Below are positions 34,595 to 43,550 of a stretch of DNA of 64,000 bases, in pieces (the first letter of the stretch is position 1; every line of letters begins with the position of its first letter). Source of the stretch: Nitrospira sp. Its GTDB lineage: Bacteria > Nitrospirota > Nitrospiria > Nitrospirales > UBA8639. Where the stretch lies: positions 21,110 to 85,109 of the forward strand of contig JAPPLK010000003.1 in NCBI GenBank assembly GCA_028819435.1. Direction: 5' to 3'. A model generated the notes under the pieces. That model saw only the letters and a list, made by a program, of their open reading frames with translations. It was not told the DNA's origin and made no database searches. A program made the translations under genes and the position numbers.

Positions 34595-35574
34595 AAGCCG
34601 TTTCATCCTCTTTTTATGCTCTCCTTCGGTTAATGGTCGTGGGATTGATCTGTCTCCCGGGCGTAGCGGGACAGGTCCAAGCCGAAGAGAACGTGGTTTC
34701 GACCATCCAGAAGAGCGGCACGAAATCCACGCTCCTTGGGACGTTTTTTGTGAGCGCGCAACACGGCTGGGCCGTAGGCGCGCGGGGAACCGTCTTGAAA
34801 ACGGAGGATGCAGGTGGGACGTGGCAGGCAGTCACGCGCCGCACCGCGGCCCTGTTAACCAGCGTCTATTTTACGGATTCTCAACACGGGTGGATCGTCG
34901 GGCAGAATGGGACCATCCTGCATACGAACGATAGCGGAAAACAGTGGCGCCGGCAGGTTGCCGGGGTTGGCGCCACACTCTATGACGTGTATTTCCTGAA
35001 TCCCTCGCAGGGCTGGATCGTCGGAGGCCGTGGCACCATTTTACGGACTGCGGATGGTGGCGTGACGTGGGAGGATCAAAGCAGTTCGACCGCGGTGGAT
35101 TTGTTCGGCGTCCAGTTCATCGATGCGCAAAACGGGTGGGCGGTCGGTGCAATCGGAACAATCCTCGTCACGCGGGACGGCGGGCAAAACTGGATTCAAC
35201 AGGCCACCGACAGTGCCACGACGTTCTTCGATCTGTACTTTACCGATCCCGAGGGTGGCTGGGTCGTGGGCTCCCAGGGTGCCATCTTTCAAACGATCAC
35301 CAGTGGAGAAAAATGGGTTGATCGTACCCTGCCGTGCGGGTCTCCCTGTATCAGGCCGCCGGACTTTTTAAAAGTCCGGTTTACCGGGTTCCGGGCCGGG
35401 TGGATCATCGGCGAGCGAGGCGCGTTTCTGACCACCACGGACGCCGGTTTCACGTGGACCGAACCGGAACTCTCCGAGCCCTTCAGCCTCTATGGGTTAT
35501 CCTTTCCGGACACCAAGATCGGCTGGGCCGTGGGCGACGGCGGAATCATCCTGAAGATCGCCCCTTCGTCTTAA
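34591..35574 (+). CDS. exported Ycf48/HCF136-like beta-propeller protein
   Basis: Starting at GTG 34591, which overlaps the IPT/TIG gene stop by 4 nt. The 327-residue product has a signal peptide (ALLRLMVVGLICLPGVAGQVQA) and about seven repeats of the form GWxVGxxGTILxTxDGGxxWxxQ, typical of the photosystem II assembly factor Ycf48 fold. The organism's other genes give no sign of photosynthesis, so it is a non-photosynthetic relative, known widely in bacteria as putative surface proteins. Coupling to the IPT/TIG gene suggests the two act together. Confidence 0.82.
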   Translation: MKAVSSSFYALLRLMVVGLICLPGVAGQVQAEENVVSTIQKSGTKSTLLGTFFVSAQHGWAVGARGTVLKTEDAGGTWQAVTRRTAALLTSVYFTDSQHGWIVGQNGTILHTNDSGKQWRRQVAGVGATLYDVYFLNPSQGWIVGGRGTILRTADGGVTWEDQSSSTAVDLFGVQFIDAQNGWAVGAIGTILVTRDGGQNWIQQATDSATTFFDLYFTDPEGGWVVGSQGAIFQTITSGEKWVDRTLPCGSPCIRPPDFLKVRFTGFRAGWIIGERGAFLTTTDAGFTWTEPELSEPFSLYGLSFPDTKIGWAVGDGGIILKIAPSS

Positions 35575-35596
35575 GACACCCCTGATCTCCTCGATT

Positions 35597-35690
35597 ATTC
35601 CTCCCCTTTGTAAGGGGAGGCTAGGTGGGGTAGAGGACGTGAACATACCTTTCTACCTCCCCTTCCCCTCCTTACAAAGGAGGGGAAGGA
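35597..35690. repeat. paired palindromic repeat, family B
   Basis: The left arm is cctcccctttgtaaggggag and the right arm ctccttacaaaggaggggaa, 40 bp apart, with inner ggtggggtag and ctacctcccc. Located between the convergent Ycf48-like and rsmE genes, where it could end transcription from both sides. Confidence 0.75.
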
Positions 35691-35758
35691 AAAATCTGCC
35701 TTCGACGCTCGTCTCCGATTTGATCGGGACCTAGTTGTGGGTTCCACGAAATCCGGGC

Positions 35759-36496
35759 TCAGAGGTTCCCCAGACGATATTGCAGGATGCTGAGCGCCAC
35801 CAATGGAGCGGTTTCGCTCCGAAGGATGCTTTTGCCCAGCGTAATGGGTTGAAAGCGTTGGTCGAGAATTTCCTGAATCTCTTCCTGTGTCCATCCTCCT
35901 TCGGGGCCGACGACGAGTGCGATCGTGCCTTGGAACGTGTGATCGATGGGAAGGGAACCGAGACGTTGTTCCGCACTGCGTTCAAGCAACGCACACCGGA
36001 GTGTCGCGTGAGGAACGTGTTGACAGACATCGGACAACGTTATGGGTTGAATGATCTTGGGGTACGTCCATTGCTCCGATTGCTGTGCGGCATCGACGGC
36101 GATCCGTTGCCACCGTTCTTGTGTGGTTCGGACGCGACCTGCCGGTGGACGGACGATGACCCTCGACGTGAGCAATGGAATAATCCCGGCGACGCCAAGT
36201 TCCGTGGCTTTTTGAATCATCCAGTTCATGCGATCACCTTTCAGAATGGCCTGAACCAGGACAATCGGAGCCCGGGGCGCGGGTGGACCTTCGATTGTTT
36301 CAAGGATGGAGGCCTCCAGCGATTTCGACTCCAAGTGATCGATCCGAACCCGGTACCGAACCCGGCGCTCATCTCCGACACAAATGGTCTCGCCTTCACG
36401 GATGCGGAGGCTTTTTGACAGGTGAGCGAAGAGGGGACCGTCAATCGTGACGGTGTGGGTGGTAATCCGGTTTGATTGAATGAAAAAGACCGGCAT
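35759..36496 (-). CDS. rsmE: 16S rRNA (uracil-1498-N3)-methyltransferase RsmE
   Basis: A 245-residue SPOUT-family methyltransferase. The N-terminal PUA-like domain begins MPVFFIQSNRITT, and the C-terminal knot region carries KATELGV, VVGPEGGWTQEE and LGKSILRSETAPLVALS, the family signatures for AdoMet binding. It methylates U1498 of 16S rRNA. The gene follows dnaJ with 38 nt between them on the same strand, a common arrangement. Confidence 0.95.
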   Translation of the reverse strand: MPVFFIQSNRITTHTVTIDGPLFAHLSKSLRIREGETICVGDERRVRYRVRIDHLESKSLEASILETIEGPPAPRAPIVLVQAILKGDRMNWMIQKATELGVAGIIPLLTSRVIVRPPAGRVRTTQERWQRIAVDAAQQSEQWTYPKIIQPITLSDVCQHVPHATLRCALLERSAEQRLGSLPIDHTFQGTIALVVGPEGGWTQEEIQEILDQRFQPITLGKSILRSETAPLVALSILQYRLGNL

Positions 36497-36534
36497 ATGG
36501 CAAAGGGAAGGGAGGGATAGGACGAGACCGTCGC

Positions 36535-37662
36535 CTATTCGAACATGTTCTTGACCTTGCCGAACAAGCCGTCTTCTTCGTTTTTCGATGCGGTTCCGCT
36601 TTCTTCGGCAAAGGCGGTCAGCAGTTCCCGTTGTTTGGCCGACAGTTTGGTCGGAACGGTGACGTTGATCCGAACAAGTTGATCGCCGGTGGTGCGACCT
36701 TTCAACGCAGGCGCTCCCAGTCCTTTGAGTCGAAGAACCTGATCGTGTTGGGTGCCTTCGGGAATTTTGACGCTGGTTTTGCCTTTGAGCGTCGGCACGT
36801 CGACTTTGCCGCCCAAGGCAGCCGTGACCATGTCCAGCGACAACTCGACGAGAACGTCATTGCCTTTTCGGGTAAAGACCGGGTGTGGTTTGACTGCGAC
36901 TGCCACGTAGAGATCGCCGGGCGGCCCGCCATTGATACCGTGTTCGCCTTCGCGAGCCAAGCGAAAGCGCATGCCGGTATCGATTCCCGCGGGAATGGTG
37001 ACGGATAAGGTTCGTTCCCGGTACACCCGTTTTTGCCCGCGACAAGTGGGGCAGGGATCCGTAATGATTTGTCCGGTGCCCTGACATTGCCCGCAAGCCC
37101 GGTTAATCGAGAAGAAGCCTTGTTGCAGTCGAATCTGCCCGGTGCCCTGGCAGCCGCGACATTGTTGGATGGCATCGTTTGATTTGGCTCCCGTACCTTT
37201 ACAGGAGTCACAGCCTTCCCATCGCGGAATTTTGAGTTTAGCCTCTTTTCCCTCGATGGCTTCTTCAAAGGACAGTTCCAGGTTATATTGCAGGTCATTG
37301 CCCTGTTCGGGCCGGCTTCGACCTCCTCTCCCTCCGCCGAAGAAATCTTCAAAAATGTCTCCGAACACGTCGCCGAAGCCTTGCCGGACGTCAAACCCTT
37401 CGGCTCCGCCGAAACCTTGCTGGCCCGCCGAATGTCCGAACATATCGTACCGTTTCCGCGATTCCTCATTGCCCAGGACTTCATACGCCTCATTGGCTTC
37501 CTTAAACTTTTCTTCGGCTTTTTTCTTGAGTTGCGGGTCGCTCTGCAAATCGGGATGGTGCTGGCGGGCCAGCTTCCGGAAAGCCTTCTTGATCTCGTCA
37601 TCCGAGGCGACCCGATCAACTCCGAGCACTTCATAATAATCCCGTTTGGTCACGCTAGCCAT
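36535..37662 (-). CDS. dnaJ: chaperone protein DnaJ
   Basis: Type I DnaJ of 375 residues. The J domain has the HPD tripeptide at residues 36-38, followed by a Gly/Phe-rich linker. Four zinc-finger repeats are present (CDSCKGTG, CRGCQGTG, CGQCQGTG, CPTCRGQK), and the C-terminal client-binding domains follow. It stimulates DnaK ATPase and delivers substrates. The dnaK gene lies 2.4 kb upstream on the same strand rather than directly adjacent. Confidence 0.97.
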   Translation of the reverse strand: MASVTKRDYYEVLGVDRVASDDEIKKAFRKLARQHHPDLQSDPQLKKKAEEKFKEANEAYEVLGNEESRKRYDMFGHSAGQQGFGGAEGFDVRQGFGDVFGDIFEDFFGGGRGGRSRPEQGNDLQYNLELSFEEAIEGKEAKLKIPRWEGCDSCKGTGAKSNDAIQQCRGCQGTGQIRLQQGFFSINRACGQCQGTGQIITDPCPTCRGQKRVYRERTLSVTIPAGIDTGMRFRLAREGEHGINGGPPGDLYVAVAVKPHPVFTRKGNDVLVELSLDMVTAALGGKVDVPTLKGKTSVKIPEGTQHDQVLRLKGLGAPALKGRTTGDQLVRINVTVPTKLSAKQRELLTAFAEESGTASKNEEDGLFGKVKNMFE

Positions 37663-37718
37663 CTTTTCCGGTCGATGTTTTTGTCATTGATGCGAAAATA
37701 GTTAATGCAGCCTGAATT

Positions 37719-37752
37719 GTCATTCCCGATATCTCTAATCGGGAATCCAGAG
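37719..37752. repeat. extragenic palindromic repeat, family C
   Basis: cattcccgatatctctaatc followed by gggaatccagagtc, upstream of dnaJ. Confidence 0.6.
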
Positions 37753-37837
37753 TCTTTCTCGTCGTTTTCATCCCTTCGTGCGCAGGCGGCGAGTTTGCTG
37801 TGCCAGTCCCTGCTCTTGCTTCCACTCCTTTGCCTTG

Positions 37838-37862
37838 CCCGTCCTGAGCGAAGCCGAAGGAA
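37838..37862. repeat. dispersed repeat, family D (cttcgacaagctcaggg type)
   Basis: Reads ccgtcctgagcgaagccgaa then gg; its complement resembles the copies at 48416-48441 and 61468-61493. Confidence 0.45.
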
Positions 37863-37932
37863 CCATAGCAAAGGGTAAGGAGGAGGGGAGGCAGAAAAGA
37901 AGAAGCTCTGACTTTTTAGACAGGTTCAGTTC

Positions 37933-38157
37933 CTACTTCTGCCGTACCGGCTTGCCTTGTTTGGCCTGTTCTTCCTCCCATTGCAGTGCGGCTTCGTGAG
38001 TCGTACGGAGACCTATCTGTTTTATATGTCCTTTACTCCATCCCGGCTCGCTCCGGTGCTCTGCCTCACGGCGGTCTATGTCGTTGGTAATACCCGTGTG
38101 GACAATCTTATTGCCCTTCTTGAAGTGGTATTTATAGGTGTCTCTATCCGTCGGCAT
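37933..38157 (-). CDS. small protein resembling a GIY-YIG domain core, uncertain
   Basis: A 74-residue protein beginning MPTDRDTYKYHFKKGNKIVHTGITNDIDRREAEHR. The first strand and the GIT-x-DIxRRxxEH pattern resemble the start of GIY-YIG nucleases. The catalytic Glu of the full domain is not clearly present, so activity is doubtful. It overlaps the upstream gene by 14 nt. The pair lies in the non-housekeeping stretch between dnaK and dnaJ. Confidence 0.5.
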   Translation of the reverse strand: MPTDRDTYKYHFKKGNKIVHTGITNDIDRREAEHRSEPGWSKGHIKQIGLRTTHEAALQWEEEQAKQGKPVRQK

Positions 38158-38662
38158 AATTGTCCTCCTCTAAAAGAGTTGATAACTGGTATGCTATCCG
38201 CACAAACCTGATAATATCAATCTGTGCGCGAGTTGTTTTACCCTTGTTTGTGCCCCTTATAGTAATTCTGTCAGTATAAACTCGCTCGACCTTTTTCTTC
38301 GAGTCCTGTTTTGGTGCCCGGTAAGGCAAGATTTCTTTGGCATGAATGACAGAATTGCAGGCCTGTCTGAATGTTAGCGGATACTCGCTGTTTTTTGAAA
38401 AATCAGACCAGTATTCTCCGCAATTCTGCTTGCTGAAATTGTCTTTTCTTTCTTCCAGCAAGTCCAGTAGGCCACGTACCGCCGTTGCGACCCATAGCAT
38501 CAATTTTCTTACTTCGTGTTCGTGGAAGACCTTTGTCCAAACAACCACGTTTTGGACTTTGGCCACTTCTCTATCGGCCAGAAGCAGACTCATCACAAGG
38601 TATAAATCTTTGCGTAGAGTCAACATGTCAACGATGGGGTTGTCCGTATTACGCACTGCCAA
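38144..38662 (-). CDS. unknown protein
   Basis: A 172-residue protein, mostly helical, with no signal peptide and no recognised domain. The C-terminal half is Lys/Arg-rich (APKQDSKKKVERVYTDRITIRGTNKGKTTRAQ). It overlaps the next gene by 14 nt, so the two form a unit. The base composition here is lower in GC than in the housekeeping genes around it, consistent with recent acquisition. Confidence 0.6.
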   Translation of the reverse strand: MAVRNTDNPIVDMLTLRKDLYLVMSLLLADREVAKVQNVVVWTKVFHEHEVRKLMLWVATAVRGLLDLLEERKDNFSKQNCGEYWSDFSKNSEYPLTFRQACNSVIHAKEILPYRAPKQDSKKKVERVYTDRITIRGTNKGKTTRAQIDIIRFVRIAYQLSTLLEEDNYADG

Positions 38663-38829
38663 ATCCCATTCTATATTTGATAGTGTCGAAAGGTTCGCTT
38701 GATTTGAGACTTATGCATTTAACTTGACAACTATTTTGTGGAGTAGGAAGTTGATATGTACCTTTGCCGAATACGATACCATCCAGGATGACGTGATCCA
38801 TTTGCACGGACAGCTTTCGGCTTCCCTCT

Positions 38830-39531
38830 TTAACGCCCTCTTTCAATTTCGTCAGTATGCCTAAAGGCATCACGGCCTTTTTCATCAATGGCTTGTTGAC
38901 AGGCGTTGAAGGTGGTGAACTTAATGTAGATATGCACGAAAGTGGCGGCATCTGTAAAGGGGGTCACTGCGAGTTCAATCGATTGGACACTGCCTCCAGG
39001 CTTCCAATAAAACTTCTGTTCTTTTGCGTCGAGCTTCGCTATGTACGCCTCTATATCGTCCCTGTCGTAGCCCTCAACCCTCGGACTGCCCCTCGGACTG
39101 AAAGAGCGAAGGTGATGGTCGTCTTGCCCTTCTTTATGAAAAGCACTTTCCATGTCTTCGTTGTTATCTTTATTGGATCCAATCGGCTGTCCATACGTAT
39201 AAATGAGTTGTTGTTTTAACAGTTCAACCAGCGTAGTCCTCAACGCTGCAAATTGTGTATATCGTCCAGAAGCTGCTATGCGGCATAATCCAATGCCCTT
39301 CACAAATTGCAGAGCGTATGTATCAAGATCTGGATGGGGCCGTGGGGCTGATTCGCATGTATAGCCATGACTTCTAAAGATCCAGGCTTTGTTTTTTTTA
39401 CAGTACCCATATCCAAGTGGGTCACGATCTGTCTCAAACCCAAACGGATTAGCACTTTCTGCCACAGCAATCGAGCAGAGAGCTGGTAGGCTGAGACAGA
39501 TTGCCACGATCAGGAAGCAGAATTTATTCAT
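38830..39531 (-). CDS. exported protein of unknown function
   Basis: Starting at ATG 39531, a 233-residue protein with a clear signal peptide (MNKFCFLIVAICLSLPALCSIAVAES). The mature part contains a few Cys residues (GYGYCKKNK, GYTCESAPRP, IGLCRIAAS) and no recognised domain. It is preceded by an in-frame extension up to 39621 that looks like leader sequence, not protein. It lies in the acquired-looking stretch between dnaK and dnaJ. Confidence 0.6.
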   Translation of the reverse strand: MNKFCFLIVAICLSLPALCSIAVAESANPFGFETDRDPLGYGYCKKNKAWIFRSHGYTCESAPRPHPDLDTYALQFVKGIGLCRIAASGRYTQFAALRTTLVELLKQQLIYTYGQPIGSNKDNNEDMESAFHKEGQDDHHLRSFSPRGSPRVEGYDRDDIEAYIAKLDAKEQKFYWKPGGSVQSIELAVTPFTDAATFVHIYIKFTTFNACQQAIDEKGRDAFRHTDEIERGR

Positions 39532-39732
39532 GATCTGGCAAAAACTAAATGCGATAGCGCATAGTGGCTGATTTGCAATGTTTTTTTGTCCATGGAGAGA
39601 AAGGATTGACTCCATCGACATCCTTTTGGGCCTGCTCTTTCAACTCGGCAAAGATATTGTGAAGAAAGCACTCACTTCAATGGGGATTCTCTTCAGCATT
39701 GAATCTTTTCTCTGATCTACTTCCCTAAGAAA
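39532..39732. other. non-coding or degenerate stretch downstream of dnaK
   Basis: I see no intact gene. On the minus strand a start-less frame (about 39563-39675) reads NIFAELKEQAQKDVDGVNPF, bounded by stop codons, and may be a remnant. No repeat of families A-D is seen here. Confidence 0.35.
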
Positions 39733-39903
39733 TCACTCCGTAGAGAACCTGTCAAAAGCGTCATCGACCCATTGATCCAGTCTACCGTACTGGACGGTTC
39801 GATCTCTTAATAACGCCTTGAAGTGTTGTATATCTCTGATAATACTCCCTTGAGGGGGCTCGTGAGATGGGGGAGGAAGGTGTCTCGTAGTATGGTTGGG
39901 CAT
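39733..39903 (-). CDS. small unknown protein, 56 residues, second of a pair behind dnaK
   Basis: Begins at ATG 39903, eight bases after a strong ribosome-binding site (GGAGG in atatggaggcatgagca). It encodes MPNHTTRHLPPPSHEPPQGS followed by a helical, charged C-terminal half (IIRDIQHFKALLRDRTVQYG then RLDQWVDDAFDRFSTE) and TGA at 39733-39735. The preceding small gene ends three bases upstream. The good ribosome-binding site and the tandem arrangement argue that it is real. No family recognised. Confidence 0.45.
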   Translation of the reverse strand: MPNHTTRHLPPPSHEPPQGSIIRDIQHFKALLRDRTVQYGRLDQWVDDAFDRFSTE

Positions 39904-39906
39904 TGC

Positions 39907-40053
39907 TCATGCCTCCATATTAGGTGTGTGCATCTGACGTTGTAGGCAACAGTTCACTTCTTGTCCTGCTCGGGCCTCCACTCGATAGACCTGTTCCTGT
40001 TCTTCTGGTGTCGGCTCGTAGTCGTCTAGTGGTTGGTCCTCAATATAGAACAC
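39907..40053 (-). CDS. small unknown acidic protein, 48 residues, first of a pair behind dnaK
   Basis: The frame opens after a TGA at 40066-40068 and has GTG 40053 as its only plausible start, 28 bases downstream of the dnaK stop. It encodes VFYIEDQPLDDYEPTPEEQE followed by QVYRVEARAGQEVNCCLQRQ and ends with TGA at 39907-39909. It shows codon-like composition but a weak ribosome-binding site. Tandem with the 56-residue gene, with which it might form an antitoxin-toxin-like or regulatory pair; this is only a guess from layout. Confidence 0.35.
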   Translation of the reverse strand: MFYIEDQPLDDYEPTPEEQEQVYRVEARAGQEVNCCLQRQMHTPNMEA

Positions 40054-40081
40054 TAACAGAAAACCTCATGAGGTGAGACCA

Positions 40082-42013
40082 TTATTTTTCCTTATCCACC
40101 TCTTCAAATTCGGCATCGACGACTGTTTCGTCTTGTTGCGTTCCATTGGTCGTTTCACCGTTGGGGCTTGCGCCGTCTCCGGTGTTACTTCCGTCTCCGG
40201 TCTCGGCAGACGTCTTTTTGTACATTTCTTCCGCGAGTTTGTGTGAGGCAGTCGTGAGGGTCTGCATGGCCGTTTTGATGGCTTCCACGTCGTCTCCCTC
40301 CATGGCTTTCTTCATGCCGTCGATCGCTTCCTGAATTTTGGTTTTCTCCTCCTCGGGGATCTTGTCTCCGTGTTCCTGGAGATTCTTTTCCGTTCCATAG
40401 ACCAGGGAATCGGCTTGATTTCGGATCTCTACGGTTTCGCGGCGCTTTTTATCCTCTTCGGAATGCGCCTCGGCGTCCTTCACCAATTGATCGACTTCTT
40501 CCTTGCTCAGGCCGCTCGAAGCCGTGATCTTGATGGACTGTTCTTTTTGCGTGGCCATGTCTTTGGCCGAAACGTGGACGATCCCGTTCGCGTCGATGTC
40601 GAACGTGACTTCGATTTGCGGCATACCTCGTGGGGCCGGGGGGATTCCTACCAGGTCGAATTGACCGAGCAGTTTGTTGTCGTTGGCCATTTCCCGTTCG
40701 CCCTGAAAGACCCGAATGGTCACGGCGGTCTGACTGTCCGCGGCGGTGGAGAAAATCTGGCTCTTCTTGGTTGGAATCGTGGTGTTGCGGTCGATCAAGC
40801 GCGTGAATACGCCGCCTAACGTTTCAATGCCGAGCGACAGGGGAGTCACGTCCAGGAGCAGTACGTCCTTGACGTCGCCCTTGAGGACGCCGCCCTGGAT
40901 GGCGGCTCCAATCGCCACGACTTCGTCGGGATTCACGCCTTTATGAGGTTCCTTGCCGAAGAAGGCCTTCACCCGTTCGATGACTTTGGGCATCCGTGTC
41001 ATCCCGCCGACGAGTACCACTTCATTGATCTCGCCGGCGGAAATGCCGGCATCGGCCAAGGCTTTTTTACAGGGTTCGATGGAGCGGGTGATCAGGTCGT
41101 CGACGAGTTGTTCCAGTTTGGACCGGGAGAGTTTGAGCACCAGGTGTTTAGGCCCGCTGGCATCGGCGGTGATAAAGGGCAAATTGATTTCCGTTTCCTG
41201 GGCCGATGACAGTTCGATCTTGGCGCGTTCTGCGGCTTCTTTCAAGCGTTGCAGCGCCATGCGGTCGTTCTTCAAATCAATGCCCTGATCCTTCTTGAAT
41301 TCGTCCACCAGCCAATCGATGATGCGAAGGTCGAAGTCGTCACCGCCCAGGAAGGTGTCGCCGTTGGTGGCCTTCACTTCGAACACGCCGTCCCCGATTT
41401 CGAGGATCGAAATATCGAAGGTGCCGCCGCCGAGGTCGTAGACGGCGATGCGCTCTTCTTTCTTTTTCTCCAGGCCGTAGGCCAATGAGGCCGCCGTAGG
41501 TTCGTTGATGATCCGAAGGACGTTGAGCCCCGCGATCTGACCTGCGTCCTTGGTGGCTTGGCGCTGGCTGTCGTCAAAGTACGCGGGGACGGTAATCACC
41601 GCCTCCATGACTTTCTCCCCTAAAAAGTCTTCGGCCGTTTGTTTGATCTTTTGAAGGATCATCGCCGACACCTCGGGTGGACTGTATTGTTTGCCTTGGA
41701 TTTCTACGTGCGTGTCTCCGTTCGAGGCGGCGAGAATCTTGTAAGGCAACCGCTCGGTCGCTGTTTTGACTTCCTTGGTATTGAACTTTCTTCCCATCAG
41801 GCGTTTGACCGAAAAAATGGTGTTCTCGGCGTTTGTAATAGCCTGACGTTTGGCAATCTGGCCGACGAGCCGCTCTTCCTTGTCCGTCACCGCCACCACG
41901 GACGGCGTGGTGCGTCCGCCTTCCGAGTTGGCAATCACCTCCGGGTCGGCCCCGCTCATGACGGCGATACACGAGTTTGTCGTTCCCAAGTCAATTCCAA
42001 TAATCTTGCTCAT
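40082..42013 (-). CDS. dnaK: chaperone protein DnaK (Hsp70)
   Basis: A 643-residue Hsp70 with [23 protein letters not shown] and [12 protein letters not shown] as the nucleotide-binding signatures, and an acidic disordered tail ending [11 protein letters not shown]. The ATG overlaps the grpE stop by 4 nt. The usual next gene, dnaJ, is separated by the small unknown genes described here. Confidence 0.98.
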   Translation of the reverse strand: MSKIIGIDLGTTNSCIAVMSGADPEVIANSEGGRTTPSVVAVTDKEERLVGQIAKRQAITNAENTIFSVKRLMGRKFNTKEVKTATERLPYKILAASNGDTHVEIQGKQYSPPEVSAMILQKIKQTAEDFLGEKVMEAVITVPAYFDDSQRQATKDAGQIAGLNVLRIINEPTAASLAYGLEKKKEERIAVYDLGGGTFDISILEIGDGVFEVKATNGDTFLGGDDFDLRIIDWLVDEFKKDQGIDLKNDRMALQRLKEAAERAKIELSSAQETEINLPFITADASGPKHLVLKLSRSKLEQLVDDLITRSIEPCKKALADAGISAGEINEVVLVGGMTRMPKVIERVKAFFGKEPHKGVNPDEVVAIGAAIQGGVLKGDVKDVLLLDVTPLSLGIETLGGVFTRLIDRNTTIPTKKSQIFSTAADSQTAVTIRVFQGEREMANDNKLLGQFDLVGIPPAPRGMPQIEVTFDIDANGIVHVSAKDMATQKEQSIKITASSGLSKEEVDQLVKDAEAHSEEDKKRRETVEIRNQADSLVYGTEKNLQEHGDKIPEEEKTKIQEAIDGMKKAMEGDDVEAIKTAMQTLTTASHKLAEEMYKKTSAETGDGSNTGDGASPNGETTNGTQQDETVVDAEFEEVDKEK

Positions 42014-42642
42014 GTTTCGGCTCCTTCATTATCCGGTTCTTTTGCTTTAGCGACGGTCACCATGGCTGGTCGTAATATCCGGTCATGGACAAAATACCCT
42101 TTCTGATATTCATCGACGATGACGTTCTCGGGGATGGTCGTTGATTCGACTTGCCCGACGGCTTGATGTTTGGCCGGGTCGAAGACTTCCCCCACGCTCG
42201 AAACTTGTTTGATACCCATTTTTTGGAGAGTGTCGAGAAAATGTTTGTACGTGAGGTCAACTCCTTCCAGGAGTCCCTCAATCCGGTCTTGCTCGCGCCC
42301 GGATTGTAGCGCGCGTTCCAGGTTGTCTAACGTAGGCAGCAAGTCCTTGAATAATTTTTCGTTTGCAAACCGGATTGTATCCCGTTGGTCGCGTTGAACC
42401 CGGCGCTTGTAGTTGTCGAATTCCGCGGCCAGGCGCAAATATTTGTCATTCAGGGCGTGCAGTTCCTCGTCTTTTTCGAGAAGTTGGTCTGTTAGACTTG
42501 GAACTTCTGCATTTTCCTGATGATTTTCAGGTGGTCTTTCTGCATCCGTGTCGGCTGACTCGGTATCCGGATGATCGGAAAGTGCTTTGGATACTGTGTC
42601 TTCACCACGTACTTCATCTGATTGTTGAAGATTGTCGCTCAT
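42010..42642 (-). CDS. grpE: nucleotide exchange factor GrpE
   Basis: A 210-residue GrpE. The N-terminal 60 residues are acidic and disordered, followed by a long helix ([20 protein letters not shown]), the family signature region and the C-terminal beta domain ([38 protein letters not shown]). It releases ADP from DnaK. It is the first gene of the operon. No HrcA gene precedes it and no CIRCE operator is seen in its leader. Confidence 0.95.
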   Translation of the reverse strand: MSDNLQQSDEVRGEDTVSKALSDHPDTESADTDAERPPENHQENAEVPSLTDQLLEKDEELHALNDKYLRLAAEFDNYKRRVQRDQRDTIRFANEKLFKDLLPTLDNLERALQSGREQDRIEGLLEGVDLTYKHFLDTLQKMGIKQVSSVGEVFDPAKHQAVGQVESTTIPENVIVDEYQKGYFVHDRILRPAMVTVAKAKEPDNEGAET

Positions 42643-42664
42643 ATCATGGCTCGGGTGTCTTGCT

Positions 42665-42693
42665 CAGATAGTCATCAAGACTTGGTAAGTCAA
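42665..42693 (-). promoter_or_regulatory. candidate grpE-dnaK promoter
   Basis: On the minus strand TTGACT (42688-42693) and TATCTG (42665-42670) are 17 bp apart, with the start codon 22 bp further on. It looks like a housekeeping promoter; no CIRCE-type inverted repeat overlaps it. Confidence 0.5.
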
Positions 42694-42776
42694 CTGAAAA
42701 AAGTGAAAAAAATGGTGAAAAATACGAAAGAAAGGCGGGGCTCCGGTTTATGCCGGAACGTCCATCGGACGGGCGC

Positions 42777-43547
42777 CTATTGGCTGGTTATGCGGCGGTA
42801 GAGCAATTCCAGGCCCTCAAGCGTGAGCGATGGCCTTATTTCCTGGATAGTCCTCGATATTGGCGCAAGAATCGGGGCAAGGCCGCCAGTGGCGACGACC
42901 TTGGTTGAACGACCGATTTCCTGTTCGATCCTGGTCACCATTGCATCGACCAGTCCGGCATAACCGAAGATCAAACCGGATTGGATGCTGCTTGTCGTAT
43001 CGGTTCCGATCACGCTTTTCGGACGGGTCAGCTCGACGTTGGGCAATTTGGCGGTGTGGTGATGCAGGGCATCGGCGGCGCTTTTGATCCCGGGGGCAAT
43101 CGCCCCACCCAAATATCGTCCGTCTTCGGTGACGGTGCAAAACGTTGTGGCGGTTCCGAAGTCCACGATAATGAGATGGGTTCGATAGCTTGCGAACGCC
43201 GCAGCCGCGTTGACCAAACGGTCGGTTCCGATTTCCTGGGGGTTGGCATATTCGAGTGTCAACCCAAAGGGAAAGTCAGGGGAGACGATGAGCGGGGAAT
43301 GCTGGAAAAAGGTTTCGATCATGGATTCAATCGTCGGGGTCAGGGGAGGGACTACGCTTGAAATGATGTTCCCGTGGATATCCTGGGCCTGAATGCCGGA
43401 TTCCCGTATGAGCGACGCGAAGACGATACCGTATTCGTCAGCCGTCTTCGTGTGGTCGGTGGCTAGGCGCCAGGAACTTCGCAGGGTTTGCCCGTCGAAT
43501 ACGCCGGAGACGATTTGGGTATTGCCTATGTCAATTGTCAGAAGCAT
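42777..43547 (-). CDS. coaX: type III pantothenate kinase CoaX
   Basis: A 256-residue ASKHA-fold kinase catalysing the first step of coenzyme A synthesis. It has MLLTIDIGNTQIVSGVFDG, GTDRLVNAAAAFASY and IIVDFGTATTFCTV, the metal and pantothenate sites, then GGAIAPGIKSAADALHHHTAKLP. It begins 3 nt after birA and ends the valS operon. Type III kinases are not inhibited by CoA. Confidence 0.96.
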   Translation of the reverse strand: MLLTIDIGNTQIVSGVFDGQTLRSSWRLATDHTKTADEYGIVFASLIRESGIQAQDIHGNIISSVVPPLTPTIESMIETFFQHSPLIVSPDFPFGLTLEYANPQEIGTDRLVNAAAAFASYRTHLIIVDFGTATTFCTVTEDGRYLGGAIAPGIKSAADALHHHTAKLPNVELTRPKSVIGTDTTSSIQSGLIFGYAGLVDAMVTRIEQEIGRSTKVVATGGLAPILAPISRTIQEIRPSLTLEGLELLYRRITSQ

Positions 43548-43550
43548 GGA

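Noticed and set aside
38649-38951. 100-codon frame overlapping the 3' end of the exported protein gene.
   Set aside because: Only composition supports it; no start with a ribosome-binding site and no homologous character.
42643-42776. CIRCE operator expected before grpE-dnaK.
   Set aside because: No ttagcactc-n9-gagtgctaa type inverted repeat is visible in the leader or near the promoter.
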